Positions 34,507-46,800 of a DNA stretch of 64,000 nucleotides are shown here, one piece after another. Source of the stretch: Theristus sp. LFF4_11. Taxonomy: Eukaryota; Nematoda; Chromadorea; Monhysterida; Xyalidae. A model generated the notes under the pieces. That model ran no database searches. It was not told where the DNA came from and saw only the letters and a list, made by a program, of their open reading frames with translations. The position numbers and the translations under genes are program-made. The first letter of the stretch is position 1, and each line of letters opens with the position of its first letter. The stretch lies in NCBI GenBank assembly GCA_030248135.1, contig JASANC010001390.1, positions 1-64,000 on the forward strand, read 5' to 3'.

Positions 34507-37500
34507 ATGGCCGGTCAAAAGGCAACGCCAGCACTGGTCGTCGGCTGGCTTTTGTTCGCCATGCTATGTCTGTTTTATCATTATAATTATGTTGTACTGA
34601 ATTATTACTCGGCCATGCAAACAGCTGCGCGCTACCGGCCAGTTCTGGCAGCAAACGTCACTAAACACGACAATAACACTCTTCCGAGGAGTCCAAGCGA
34701 CGACACGAATCGCAGCCGTTTGATTCTCGACTGGACTGGTTATTTCGGTGACGACCTCTACTGGACGTGGCCAACAGAACGCTCGAAATGCGGCCATCCA
34801 GAGCGGTTTCGATGTGCATTCACGCGTGACCGCACTGCGGCGGGCCGTGCCGATGCGGTGCTGTTTCACGAGCGCGATCTGGACTGGCGGGACGTGCCCG
34901 CGGTGCGCCATCCAAGGCAACGATATGTGTTCTATCTTTTCGAGTCGCCGCACAATACTGGTGAGAGCAGTGTGTTTTGTGTTTCCTCTAGCTCTCCAAC
35001 ACCGCAAAATTTCTGGGGCAATTTCAAGACTAAACCGCGACGGAAAGGGGGGAGGAGGGGGGCAGTACCGAAGATGAGGGGAGGGTGGACCGGTGTCGGC
35101 TACCCTAGACAAAGTTTGCGCTTCATGTGGGGCGTAGGTACCAGGACACCTGCCCCCAAACCCGGCACCCCCCCAGCCGGTTGGTGCTTCCTTCACCTCC
35201 CTCCCCACAAATGCAATAATTTTCTTAAGTCACGAATTTTTTTTTGAAAAATTTTGCTTTGCTTTCTGTTCAGATATTGCTGTGGGGGCGGAGTGTGTCC
35301 TATACAAAAATGATGCGTCACGTGATCACCAACCACTCAACTGATTGCCTATAATTTAGAGTTCGACTGTCATCTTCGGTACTGATATACTGAGTCCAAA
35401 AATCCTTAGAACAGCGCCCCAGAGTTTTTATTGTGCCCTAAACGCATGATAGAGGAAGGGTCAGCTTTTACATCAACTTTTAAAAAAAATCAAAAAACCT
35501 GTCAGAAGAATCTATAACTGTGCCATAAATATGTACAAATTGAAGTTGCCATTGGTTTACGTAACGTTTATAAGCCTCTGTGGAGCGAGTCCACGCACTC
35601 CCACTTCCCGCTCGACGTTTTATTTGCTATAGGCAGCTTGACGCGGTTGCGTGCGTTCGGTGCAAATTACTTCAACTGGACAATGAGTTATCGGCTCGAC
35701 AGCGACTTCCCCGTTCCTTATATCACGTTTCGCAAGCGGGTCAACAATGCAGCACTCGACTTGGACAACGCTCTCTCAAGCAAAACAAAAACAGTCGCAT
35801 GGTGGGTTCGACAATTCGCGTTTGTGATCAAGATTGAAATACAGGGTGTCCCAGCTAGATGTACAACATTTGTTTTTTGAAGTATGCGCGCGTGCGTTGA
35901 CATATGTTAATAAATTTTTCAACGTTTGTAAAAAAAAGGCTTCGGGAATTTGTTTGGCACCAAAATTTTTATGTTTCAGTAAATATGGCACAAGTTATGG
36001 CAGTTTTAAAAAATACCTCATTTTCATAAAAAAATGAACAGAAATGACACGAGCGGAGAGCAGAAAAAGCAAATCAAACACTCACAGTACCAAAATATCA
36101 AACGTCTAATTGTCCTCAATGTGCTGGCCATCTCTTTCAATCAGTTTATCCATTCGTTGTCGAATTCCAAAACACCTGTCAAGCTGATTTTGCCCACATT
36201 TTCACCGATGGCCTCAATCAGCTCATCGATGGAATGTGGGTGGGTCTCATAAACACGGTGCTTTCCAGCGCCCCAGAGCAGGTAGTCGCACGCTGTGACG
36301 TCAGGCGAACGTGCAGGCTTGGCAATTGGTCTACCGCGGCCGACCCAGCGCTGGTCAAACTGAGTGTCCAGCCAGGCGCGCACCGGTGCTGGCGGCAATT
36401 CAAAAAGTGTGTATTTTTCAAATGCTTATAACTCAGGTTATATTCAACGTATCGCAACGTTTTTAGTGTCAAACAAAGTCCCGAAGTCTTTACTACAAAC
36501 GCACAAAAAATGTAAAAAATTGGTCAACGCACGCACGCGTAATTACAAAAACAAATGTTGTACATCTAGCTTGGACACCCTGTATGTTGTTTTGGTTCTG
36601 GTTACAGTTGCAACTCATCTGTGCTTTGCTTTTGTAGTGGAAGTACAGTGTACCGTGTATAGTAAAAATACAGTTCTTTCTGTTGTTTAAATTTCGCGCT
36701 CTACTTGCACCCTAAAAAGATGCCATACAATTTGGTCGGCCATTCCGTGACAGCTTTAAAATTTGATACCAGCTGAGTGTGTGTGTCTGTTCCTTTCTGA
36801 CTGCAACATCGCATATACAGTCGAACTCTAAATTAAGAGGAATCAGCTGATTGGTTGGGATTAAGGTATGCATGCTTTCTGTGCCAACCAAACTCCGCCC
36901 CACAGCAATTTCTGCACAGAAAGCATGCATTCCGTAATCCCAACCAATCAGCTGATTCCCTATAATTTAGAGTTCGACTGTAGATATTGTAGACCTTCCA
37001 GGTTCGTCTCCAACTGCCAAACCGCAAGTGGTCGCGAAGCGTACGTTCAAGCGCTACGCAGACACATTCACATCGACATCTACGGCGCTTGCGGCAATCT
37101 GAGTTGCCCGCGAAGCAACGAGACCGATTGTGACGAGCTGCTGAAGCGAGCCTACAAGTTCTACCTGGCGTTCGAGAACTCAGTCTGTCGAGACTACGTC
37201 ACCGAGAAGTTGGCTCGCATGGACTCGCTTTACGTGGTGCCGATCGTACTCGATCGACGCACCTACGCGCCGTTCCATCTGCCGCCGCAGTCCTACATCG
37301 CTGCAAGCGATTTCAGGACGCCCGGCGACCTAGCGCGCTATCTGCTGTACCTTGATCGAAACTACACCGCTTACAAGTACAGTCCATCTGGAAATTATAT
37401 ACAACATGACCTGATGGCCAACCAATCAGCGCTGAGAATTGCTCATGGCCAACCAAGCAGCTAGTTGCACATATTAGCGAGATAGGCTGTACAGTTAACA

Positions 37501-38079
37501 GTATGTTCACTTGAACCTGTCAGTTTTTGTCGCAGGAGTACAGAGGTCGGGAAAGAAGAGAATGATTTTGTCGGAGATGCAAGCAAGCTGATTTTAGCCA
37601 GAAATGACGGGTTTGATGTCAAGCAAACCGCCCGATACATTCGTTTTTAAAAACTGTTATTCAAAGTGTCGCATGCCGCTCTGTATTCTGCGAACAAAAA
37701 GTGACCGATTTCAACAAACACACCATACATTGCCGGATTTTTCGCAATCGTGAAGCGTCTCCGATCTTTCAGTTATCTCTCAATCGAACATTTTAAAAAG
37801 TTCAACGGTGGGACGAAGTTGGAGTTCAACAACATATTGCAACTGATACTGTCGAGCGAAACAAAAAACAACTTTCGTTTCCTTGACTGACGCAGGGAAT
37901 ACCATCAGTGGCGCCTGTCGTACGAGTCAATGCCGCCGTCGTTGCGCTGGTGCGAACTGTGCCGACGGTTGCACGACCCTGCAGCGCCGAGCAAAGTGTA
38001 CGCTGATCTGGCCACTTGGTGGGCAGACGGCGCTTGCCAGGCTGACTACGCGTATAAACTGCTTGGAAATCCACCATGA
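34507..38079 (+). CDS. Alpha-1,3-fucosyltransferase (GT10 family), 4 exons
   Basis: Exons 34507-34960, 35633-35801, 37002-37376 and 37896-38079 join in phases 1, 2 and 2, giving 393 aa. Residues 9-31 form one hydrophobic anchor after a short N-terminus, so a type II Golgi membrane protein is expected. Exon 2 has the family string YFNWTMSYRLDSDFPVPY. Exon 3 has SNCQTASGREAYVQAL, DIYGACG and the GDP-fucose-binding region FYLAFENSVCRDYVTEKL (~261-278), then VVPIVLDR and PPQSYIAASDF. Exon 4 supplies the EYHQWR block and the Cys-containing C-terminus. GT10 enzymes transfer fucose from GDP-fucose to GlcNAc in glycan antennae or the N-glycan core; acceptor specificity cannot be told here. Potential N-glycosylation sites include NVT, NWT and NYT. 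Nearly all intron sequence is TE-derived. The 5' splice site of intron 3 lies at the edge of a MITE. Confidence 0.9.
34961..35632. repeat. Fucosyltransferase intron 1: G-rich repeat and MITE fragment
   Basis: The part at 35040-35215 carries G-tracts around GCAGTACCGAAGATGAGG, a relative of the G/C-tract family. The part at 35275-35380 matches the right half of the CAGTCGAACTC MITE and ends TTTAGAGTTCGACTG. Confidence 0.6.
35842..36582 (-). mobile_element. Mariner-like element with transposase remnant (fucosyltransferase intron 2)
   Basis: The ends CAGGGTGTCCCAGCTAGATG and CATCTAGCTTGGACACCCTG are inverted and flanked by TA on both sides (35840-35841, 36583-36584). The minus strand at 36398-36141 encodes RPIAKPARSPDVTACDYLLWG and a following VYETHPHSIDELIEAI. 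This is the C-terminal part of Tc1/mariner-superfamily transposases, where (P/A)RSPD(L/V)TxxDxxLWG is the conserved segment around the last catalytic Asp. The upstream catalytic residues are missing, so it is a dead internal-deletion copy. Confidence 0.85.
36141..36398 (-). pseudogene. Tc1/mariner transposase C-terminal fragment
   Basis: The open frame covers only the last ~85 residues. It includes the ARSPDVTACDYLLWG motif and a helical C-terminal tail ending GVLEFDNEWIN. The N-terminal DNA-binding domain and first catalytic aspartates are absent from the 741-bp element. Confidence 0.75.
36818..36980. mobile_element. TA-flanked MITE, CAGTCGAACTC family, copy 1
   Basis: CAGTCGAACTCTAAATTA on the left and TAATTTAGAGTTCGACTG on the right are inverted, with TA at 36816-36817 and 36981-36982. 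The interior is itself palindromic (AATCAGCTGATTGGTTGGGA and its complement). The element ends 21 nt before fucosyltransferase exon 3. The full-length sister is at 55429-55595. Confidence 0.88.
37380..37499. mobile_element. TA-flanked MITE at the donor of fucosyltransferase intron 3
   Basis: CAGTCCATCTGGAAATTATA on the left pairs with CATATTAGCGAGATAGGCTG on the right. TA duplicates sit at 37378-37379 and 37500-37501. The first TA overlaps the intron's GT (37377-37378), so the splice donor reads G|TA plus CAG from the MITE end. A relative is at 46768-46941. Confidence 0.8.
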
Positions 38080-40877
38080 CCTGCAAATGTTTCGCCTGGA
38101 CTCAGTCGCGGATGTTGTATTAGACCTGTACTAAGGAAAATTTCTCAACAAATATATTACAAAGAAATCAAGAATGTTTTGTTGCGCTGCGCTACAAATG
38201 CTGAGCTTTTGCGCATTTTAAGGGGCTAATCAAGTATTTTTACGACAAAGATTCTACGTGCCAAAAAAATTACAAGTTGTTTTAAAAAAGCCAAGTCGTG
38301 CACCAGGTAAACCTGTGCCTTAATCAATAAACATTGCAGCCTAGTTCTGCATCAATAGTCGGTCACGACACTGGTAACTGATTTTACGTCTACTAATTAC
38401 ACATGCATCGCACCGCTCACACTAACAAATGAAAATAACAAAAAGAAGTTTGGAAAATGTCGAAACGAAACAGACAGAAATCATTTTTGGCACGCAGAAT
38501 CGCATGGATAATGTCATTTAAAAAAAAGCATGTACAGGGTTTGTGGGTTGTACTATTTTGTTACTACCAATATAGCTTATTGAAACTTGCTGGCTACTGT
38601 ACTATTGTTGTTAGTTCTCTTAAGTTTTTCTTTTTTCAGTCTCTTCTTTTTGGTTCCAATGAATTTCCATCTGTTTTTCGCTGTGATGCTGTTTTGTTAC
38701 GTTTTTGTTGGTTGGTGTGGTTGATTTATTCTGTTGTTGCGTAGTTGGTTAGTTTGTCTTTACTATACCGTTACTCTTTTCTGTTTTTTTGTCGGGTTGT
38801 TTGTGCGCATTTCTTGTGCTATGAATACAGTGAACTGGTGCTCAAAAGCTGAAGAAGTTTTGTTTTCTACTTGTTGTGATCTCTCCGCTTTGATTTCTCT
38901 TTTTAACTGTCTTTTTTATGATTTAACGCTATGCAACCCGTCTGTTGTTTTTCTCAATATTCAGTTGGTATGCGAAGCTGTATGTATACGAGTATGTATG
39001 AGTAGAGGAATTGCCGTTACACTGGCGTAAATTGCAATTCAATTGTAAAATTAATTCATTTTTTTGAAAAACATGTTGCAGCTCGCGTGTGTATGCTTCA
39101 GGGATGAGTAAAAAATGATGACATTTCGGAATCTCTAAAGCCTTTTTCAAAACTGAAGCGTGTTTGAAGTTTGAACGGGTACTGTACAAAGTGATCCAAA
39201 AAAAACTACACGGTAAGAATCTGCTCTAGCCCGCCAATTTGGATGGATGGTGGATGTTTTGGACTGAAATTTCAACCAAGCATCAGAAATAGCTTCTGAT
39301 TTTTTGTGTTAAAATTTGTTAAAGTTTGTCAGAGGAATCGGTTCACCCAATAATGAATGCAAAACGAAATAGTAAAAACGCGTTAAAAATTGCATTTTCG
39401 CGCCAAATACAGCATGCTGCACCTTGCTCACGTCTACTACTCAGCGCTCAAGGAGATGTTTTAGCTTTCTGCTGTGAATTTTTGTTTCTTTTCTTTAAAA
39501 AAAAAAACAATGCAGGAATTGTTTTTTTGTATTTTTGGTGGCACAATGTAAGTCAGATTTAAAGTTCTAAAAAAGTGAAAATCCCGATTTTTTAAATGTG
39601 AATTTTTATTTAAAAAAAATTCAAAATGCCGGAGAAAAATCTGATGCTCGACAAAATTAGGTGCAGACGACTAAATATCTGTACAACCAAAATAGACCAA
39701 ATACGCCTGACGCTGAGTTCGAACTTCAGAACTGAAGTTATTTTACCCCTAAAATTGGCAAAAGCTTTTATGAAATTGAAAAACAAAATGAAATTACCTT
39801 CTGCAGCATCCAAAACAAGTCGTGTTTCTCGTTCCAAATGATTTTGTGTTTCACGTTAGAGTTTCTTGAATACTTCAGAATGAAAACGCATTGGTGCACG
39901 TTGTTGTTGATGGACAACGCCGCGCTTTTTTTTTCGGCAACAGCCAAGAATTGACAAGCAGTTTCTTCACATTTGAAGCAAAAATAGGGTGTTTTGCTGC
40001 TGTCCAGTCCACTAACGAACTCATGGAAGTCAATTCCAGAAGCTTCTACATCGGTATCTGGACTTTGTCAGTCGATCTTTGGCCTGAAAGTAGAAACTGT
40101 CAAAAAATTTCCAAAAGTCCACACGAAATTCCAGGCAAAAAATCATAAAGTCACTTTCTGTGGAAAGTGTCTTGAACGCATTTTCAGATAAAAGTAAAAT
40201 TTTGACGGCAAAAATTCGTTTTTTAATTAATTTTTAAAAAAAATCCGATTTGAAAAAAGATTGTTTTGAAAAAGTTTTGAAAAATGCGAATTCTAATCAG
40301 ATTTTTCAGATAGCTAAATTTTGATACAAGGTTTGGTAAATTTACGGAAATTTATTTTGAGCGTGAAAAATTTTCAAAAATTTTCCGGAAAAATTACCGT
40401 AAAATTTCGGACATTTTTCACGTGCCAAAACTAAAAAGCTATAAAAACAACACAAAATAATGCTAAAAACACTATAAAAATCAAGTATAGCCTATTTTAC
40501 CTAAAATTAGCAAAATTTTCAAGAATTAAAAGCAAAAATAGTCAATTTTGGGCAAAAGACTAATTTTATTACTTCGAAGACAAATTTTTTTTTGATAGAT
40601 AGCTGGCTGAGAATTTTTTTAGACAGATAATACTAGCTGAGCCGAAAAAACATGTCTGATAGAGATAGATTCGAAAATTAGAACAACTATGGAATGAAAA
40701 AATTAATTTCAGAAACTGAGAGGAGGTAAGGCGAGTACGACGACTGTGCCACGAACGAAGTGTCGAAGACGAGTGGGGATAGGACAAAAGGAAGCATCAT
40801 AAAAATTGCCTCACAGATTAGGCGCAGCGGAGCGGCGCAAAACGCAACGCGAGCAACACAATCAAACAAAAACAATA
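38080..40877. other. 3' region of the fucosyltransferase and intergenic DNA
   Basis: AATAAA at 38326-38331 is a plausible poly(A) signal for the fucosyltransferase. The stretch 38450-39010 is T-rich and its open frames look random. AGTGATCCAAAAAAAACTAC near 39190 resembles a mariner terminus without a partner. No gene is supported. GC-richer DNA at 40780-40877 is the likely 5' UTR of cofilin. Confidence 0.4.
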
Positions 40878-43800
40878 ATGGTTTGCTGTTTTGTTTTCCA
40901 GTTCCTTGTAGACAGAAGAGGTGAGAGAGGAGTGTGAAACTGGAGAACTGCCGATGCCGAGCCGATTCGATCAGCGATTAGATTTTTTTCGAAATCTTTC
41001 GGCCAATTCACACAAAAGCAGAACCTTCCATTATGCATAAGAAACGAAAGATGCAGCGAAATTGAAGAAAGACAAGATTGGTGAAATTTGGGAATGCATC
41101 AGTAAAAACAATGTGATCTGTGCATAGTTGTTCCAGAGCCGAGGGGTTGGGGGGGGGCCGATATAGATAGCTGGAGCAAATTTTCTAGATTGATAGATAG
41201 CTGGAAAATTTTGGGGGGGGGGGGGGGGGGGGGGCCATGGGGGGGGGGGGGGGGGCCGGTCAAAATTTTGAAATTTGATAGATAGATAGCTAAAACGCTA
41301 AAAAGCTGTAAAAACAGCAAAATAATGCTGAAAATACACTAAAAATCAAGTATAAACGCGTATTTTATCTAAAATTAGCGAAATTTTCAAGAATTACGAG
41401 CAAAAATGGTCAATTTTGGTCAAAAATTGACTCATTTCATGTCTTCGAAGACAAAATTTTTCAGATAGATAGCTGGCTGATAAAATTTTTTAGATAGATA
41501 ATAGCTGAGCCAAAAAAACCTGTCTGATAGAGATAGATTCGAAAATTTTTTGGGGGGGCCGGCCCCCCCCAGGCCCCCCCCTAGAACAACTATGGATCTG
41601 TGTAAAGAATTGGCAAATTTGCATAATCTGGATTGGCAGATGGTCACCCAAGTTTTTAACACAAAAACTCAGACAAAATGCGACACCTACAGAATTTTGT
41701 TTGATTGATTTCAGTTTGATTTTTTCCAGTCAAACAGCGGTGTACGAGTCGATCCGGAATGCCAGCGGAGTTTTCAACGAATGGCCGAAAAGAAAGAGTT
41801 TCGATTCCTGATATTTCAAATCAAGGTTGATTTTTATTTTGTTGGTTATTGCTGTTTTTGTTGCCGTGTGAGTGTCTGGTTAACGTTAATTCGGGTCATA
41901 CGATCGATAAAGGATACGTTTATGTCATTCCTATTCCATTCGTTCTGCTGAGCTCACCAACCAACAGAAAACCAGAGCAAACCAGATGAAGGCGAAGAAA
42001 AAAGGGGCGCCCATCGAATTTTCTCTGTCATTGTGCCTTTACACCCCTGAACCCTCGGCGGGGGCGGGGCTCGATACCCCGAGCGCACACATCGAGTTCT
42101 CTATCATTGTGCCTATACTCCCCTCCCCTACCCTACCCCACGGCGGAGCTCGATACCCCGAGAGTGCACACAGACAACGACTCTCTACGCGCTGCCAGTT
42201 AGGCGATTTGGGTGACAAGCTTTTTTGTTCTTTCTAATTCCAGGATAACCAGGTTCAAGTGGAGAAGGCGGCGACGCATCAAGATCTGGAGTGTCACGAG
42301 ACGGACGACTACGCCGACAACAGCAAGGCAGCCTACGAGCAGTTCGCGGCGGCCTTGAAAAGGGCAACGGACAACTTCAACGACTGCCGGTGCGAGTGCG
42401 CGCGTTTTTTTTTTTGAGAATGTCTTTTTTACTGTTTGGTTGTGGCGTTGAAATAGCCACCGGCAAAAACCATGATTTCGACCACAAAAGGAGGGCAGAA
42501 TTTTGGGGACAACTGATGACGGCTAAAGGCCCATTCATGCAAGCGCGCGCTGAAGCGCGCTGACGCGCGCTGACCAGCTTCATCATGAATGATGAAGCGA
42601 CGTGAAGTGAAGCCCTGCTTTGTTTTGGGAATTTTATCCATTCACGAACGCGCGCGCTGAAGCGCGCTGACCAGCTTCATCATGAATGAAGAAATGAAGC
42701 TGCGTCAGCCGCTGCGGCTTTTGATGTCCGGACCCCAAATGCCGCAGCGGCTTGTCTGAAAAATGAAACGTATTTGCATAATTTCTGCGCTTTCAATTGT
42801 GATAGATGCAGACCAAACTAATTGTGGTAAAATTAAATTAATTGAGGAATACAGTAAGTTTTATTGTGCTGCGTTTGTGAAAGAAACCAACAGATAAAAA
42901 CGATAAAAACAACTGGGCTTAGACGGGTTTCGAACTTTGGCCTTTGTGCTGACAGGCACAACATGTTACCACTGCACTATAGTAGTTGACAGGCGGGAAG
43001 CTCTCCAGGTGTTTGTTCATTAAATGTCGTTCAGTTTTATCGTTTTGTGCTGTTGTTGTCTGTGTTGTCTCCGTACGTGCTGTTTAGTACACACTACAGA
43101 GTGAGCCAAAAAAAGGTTCCAATTCTAAAATGCTCTCACTGGTTTGTGCTAAGGTGTTTCGAGCTGAAAATTGGAACACTATTAGAAAACATTTGGAGGT
43201 TTTTTTGACCCAATTTTTGTTATGGTATGTTGCTCCTATCACTCACTACAGAAGAATATCTGGAAAACATGAAAAATCGACAAATGTGGTGAAATGCAGA
43301 GGGTTGATTTAGCTGTAACAAAGGGACCTCGTGTTTTAAAATTTGGAACACTTGTTAGAACACTTTGGGAGTTTTTGTGATCAAAAATTTTTTTGGCTTA
43401 CTAAGTTCATTTTTACAGTATACTTTTCAAAAAATAGCAATTTTTGACAAAAAAAACACTGTTCATCCATAATCTCACTGTTTATCATTGCTCATAAACG
43501 ATCTTCCGAACTGATGTATCGTCACGCGGTGTCAAATTGAATCTTTTACGAAATTGCCGAACCACTGTGGAAAAGTTATTCGCATGTTCCCACCAATTGG
43601 CAGACCAGACTCGCTGCTCTGCCGTCCACTTAACCATGATGGCAGCAAAGACTGAAAATGGAAGTGCATCTCTCACTGCAGAAAAACAATCAGTCTGCTA
43701 TGGTAAAAATATCAGAGTGGCAAACTTTGTGTATTAAAAAAGGATAAAACAATTTGGATTTGAAAAGATAAATTCGCATCTGTTCTGAGCAGAACCGCTT

Positions 43801-46800
43801 ACGCACTCAGATTTGAAGTGAAACATTGGAGTTATCAAAAACTGTTCAAATGCAACTCAGCATTCGGCATTTCTAAGCTACTTTAAACTCATATTGCTTT
43901 TTTCATTCTTTTTTGTGTTGTGAACATTCGGGCTGTGACTAACGTTCATTCTTTTGATCTTTGTTACAGCTAAATCAACCCTCTGCATTTTACAACATTT
44001 GTCGATTTTTCATATTTTCCGGATATTTTACTGTAGTGAGTGATAGGGGCAACATACCATGACAAAAATTTGGTCAGAAAAACCTCCAAATGTTTTCTAA
44101 TAGTGTTCCAATTTTCAGCTCGAAACAACTCAGCACAAGCCAGTGAGAGAATTTTAGAATTGGAACCTTTTTTTGGCTCACCCTGTATATACCGCTTCGA
44201 TTCGTTGTTTTTGCCGTTTCAGTGAATGTTTTGATCTTTTGATTTGTGCAACATTCACTAATCATGTGTTGCCGTTGATGAAACTTTTTTTGCAATGCTC
44301 TACATTTCTTCATTTCTTCATTCACGATGAAGCTGGTCAGCGTGCTTCAGCGCGCGCGTCCGTGAATGCGCATGTGCTTCAAAACTGAAGCGCGCTGACG
44401 CACGCTGAAGCGCGCTGTTTTTTTTTGCTTCGTGAATGTGTAGCAAAGTGAAGCGCGTCATGAATGGCGCTTAAGAGAAATCGTGATCACTGGTGTCTTC
44501 GGGTGGTGGGACTTTTTTTGAAACAATTATACAGAGCAGTTCTTGATTACTGCGTCTGTCTGTGTGAATAATTATATGGGAGTGTGTATGTAGAAAAAAG
44601 GGATCGATCGCAAAAACTATTGTCAATCTTTTTAGTTCTACGACTCAATGCATGTGCAGACGTAAAAAGGAAACTAGTTTCTACAATCTTTATGTGGCAA
44701 TTGAAGTTCGCCCAAGTGACTTTGCCCTATTTAGGGGACTTGGCCTCGGATCACTTGCCAATTTTGAATTCCCGCGTCATGCATGAAGCTGTTTACCTAC
44801 ATGCGCGGATTAAGTATCGGGACCAAAATAAAAAATGATAGCAAGCAATATGTCTCTTCAAAACATGTTCGCACATTTTTTTCAGGTACGGCGTGTTCGA
44901 CTTCCGATTCTCGATCACACGCCAGGGCGCCGGCCAAAGCAAGATGGACAAGTTGATTTTCATGCAACTGTACGTGTTGCGCAGATTGAAGCTGCATTCA
45001 TGAAGCATGATTCAGAGACGCGCGGCTGTGTTAAAACATAGCTGCGTGGTCGCCAAATACTGTTTCATGAACGCCTCTTGACGCTTTGTGTGAGGTTCTT
45101 GTCTGACAGTCACACATAGGGATGGAGCCGGTTCCGGTCCGGATTCCGGATTCCGGCGCCTAAAATTGGATCCGGATCCGGTCCGGATTCCGGCGCAATT
45201 TTGCCGGATCCGGCCGGATCCGGCCGGAATGGCTGAGACCCGCGAATTAACAAGTTGATTGCTCCGTTTCAGAGCTGTTCAATGGTTTGACAAATTTGTT
45301 TCGGTGCTTTGTTGGTTTTGTTATTGTGCATTTGACATGTGATCAGTGAGCGTTGCTTTAGTTTAGTGTTCTGTTCAATGGTAAATGGTTCACTGCTTTT
45401 GTCTTGAGTGGTAAACTTATGTGCAGCATCGTCCACTTTAAAAAACTTGGCTGCCAGCTTTTGGCCGACGTTGTTGATGAACAATAGCAGGTTTTTTTGA
45501 AATCAGCCATTTTCGTTGGTCATATTCAGTTAGCTGTCAAACAGTTGCTTTTTTGTGAGCCCCAGAACACCAGCGATTTTAGCGACGTGTGTTACCGTGG
45601 GTGTGCGGGGGTGCCGTGATCCCCTAAAACCCGATAACCCCCCCCCCCAGCGACGAATCCACGAGACGACGAATCCATTTCAATGGCGTTGCCCGCCGTT
45701 TGCGCACTGAAGCAGCGCATCGAACAAGTCGATGCGAGTGGCATTGGTACGACGAAAAAAACGCTGCTGACCAGCATCGACACACGCTTCCGTGCGCTTT
45801 TCCACAACGAATCCAACATCATGGCCACGTACGTTGATCCACGATTCAAGAATACTGCAGTCGTCTTCGAAAATGAAGACGCGATTCGTTGTGAACTACT
45901 TCACATTGCAAAGAAAATCTTGAAACGACCGGAGACGCCCACAAACTGCGACGATACATCCGAGATCGCGAACAACGACGATGACGAAAGTGAACGCGAG
46001 CCCGAACCAAAAAAGAAATCGACTGGCCTCTACGGAGGCATTGAGTTTCACGCTGCGCGACCGCGCAACCCGTCAGGCGAATCCAGTCTTGATGACGAAC
46101 TGCGCGGCGAAATGAATATGTACGAGTCGAATGATTTTATCGACGAACTGGACAAAAGTGATCTAATGCTAGACTTTTGGCGGCTGAACTCGTCTAAATA
46201 CCCCATACTATCGACAATCGCGCGCAGATACAGGTACCTCCTGGCACCGCTATTAACAAGCGTGGCAAGCGAACGAATGTTCTCCGAAGCCAGGCAGGTG
46301 TTTGTGTACAGCCGATCTCGTCTGTCAACTCAAAACACCGAAAAGGTCATGTTTCTGAATGGAGTGTTGCCAGCACTTGATTATCCCTATGCGATGTGAA
46401 TTTTGTCAATTGTTGTTGTCGTAATTTTTGGTTGGTTCATGCGCTGTGTCTTGCTGACTTTGTTTCTGTGTCTGTGCTGTTTTATGCTGAAAATGTGATG
46501 AAGAAGCGGCGAAATGTGCGTAGATGTTTTTTTAGACATAAAAAGGCCATTCCGGTCCGGATTCCGGCAATTTTTGCCGGATCCGGCCCGGCCGGAATGG
46601 GCTTTTGCCGGATCCGGCCCGGATTCCGGCAAATTTGCCGGATCCATCCCTAGTCACACACTGACATCATTGCTTGCGAGGTGGCCGAGTCAGCCTGCAC
46701 AGAATGCATGCATGCATACGTGCAACAGTGCAACCAACCAACCAATCAGTTGGCTGCATATAATTTACAGTCCATCTGGCTAATATATACAATTAACTGA

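Noticed and set aside
42911..42989. tRNA gene on the minus strand
   Set aside because: The A and B boxes are recognisable, but the anticodon loop is not 7 nt and the acceptor stem is not formed, so it is listed only as a tRNA-like remnant.
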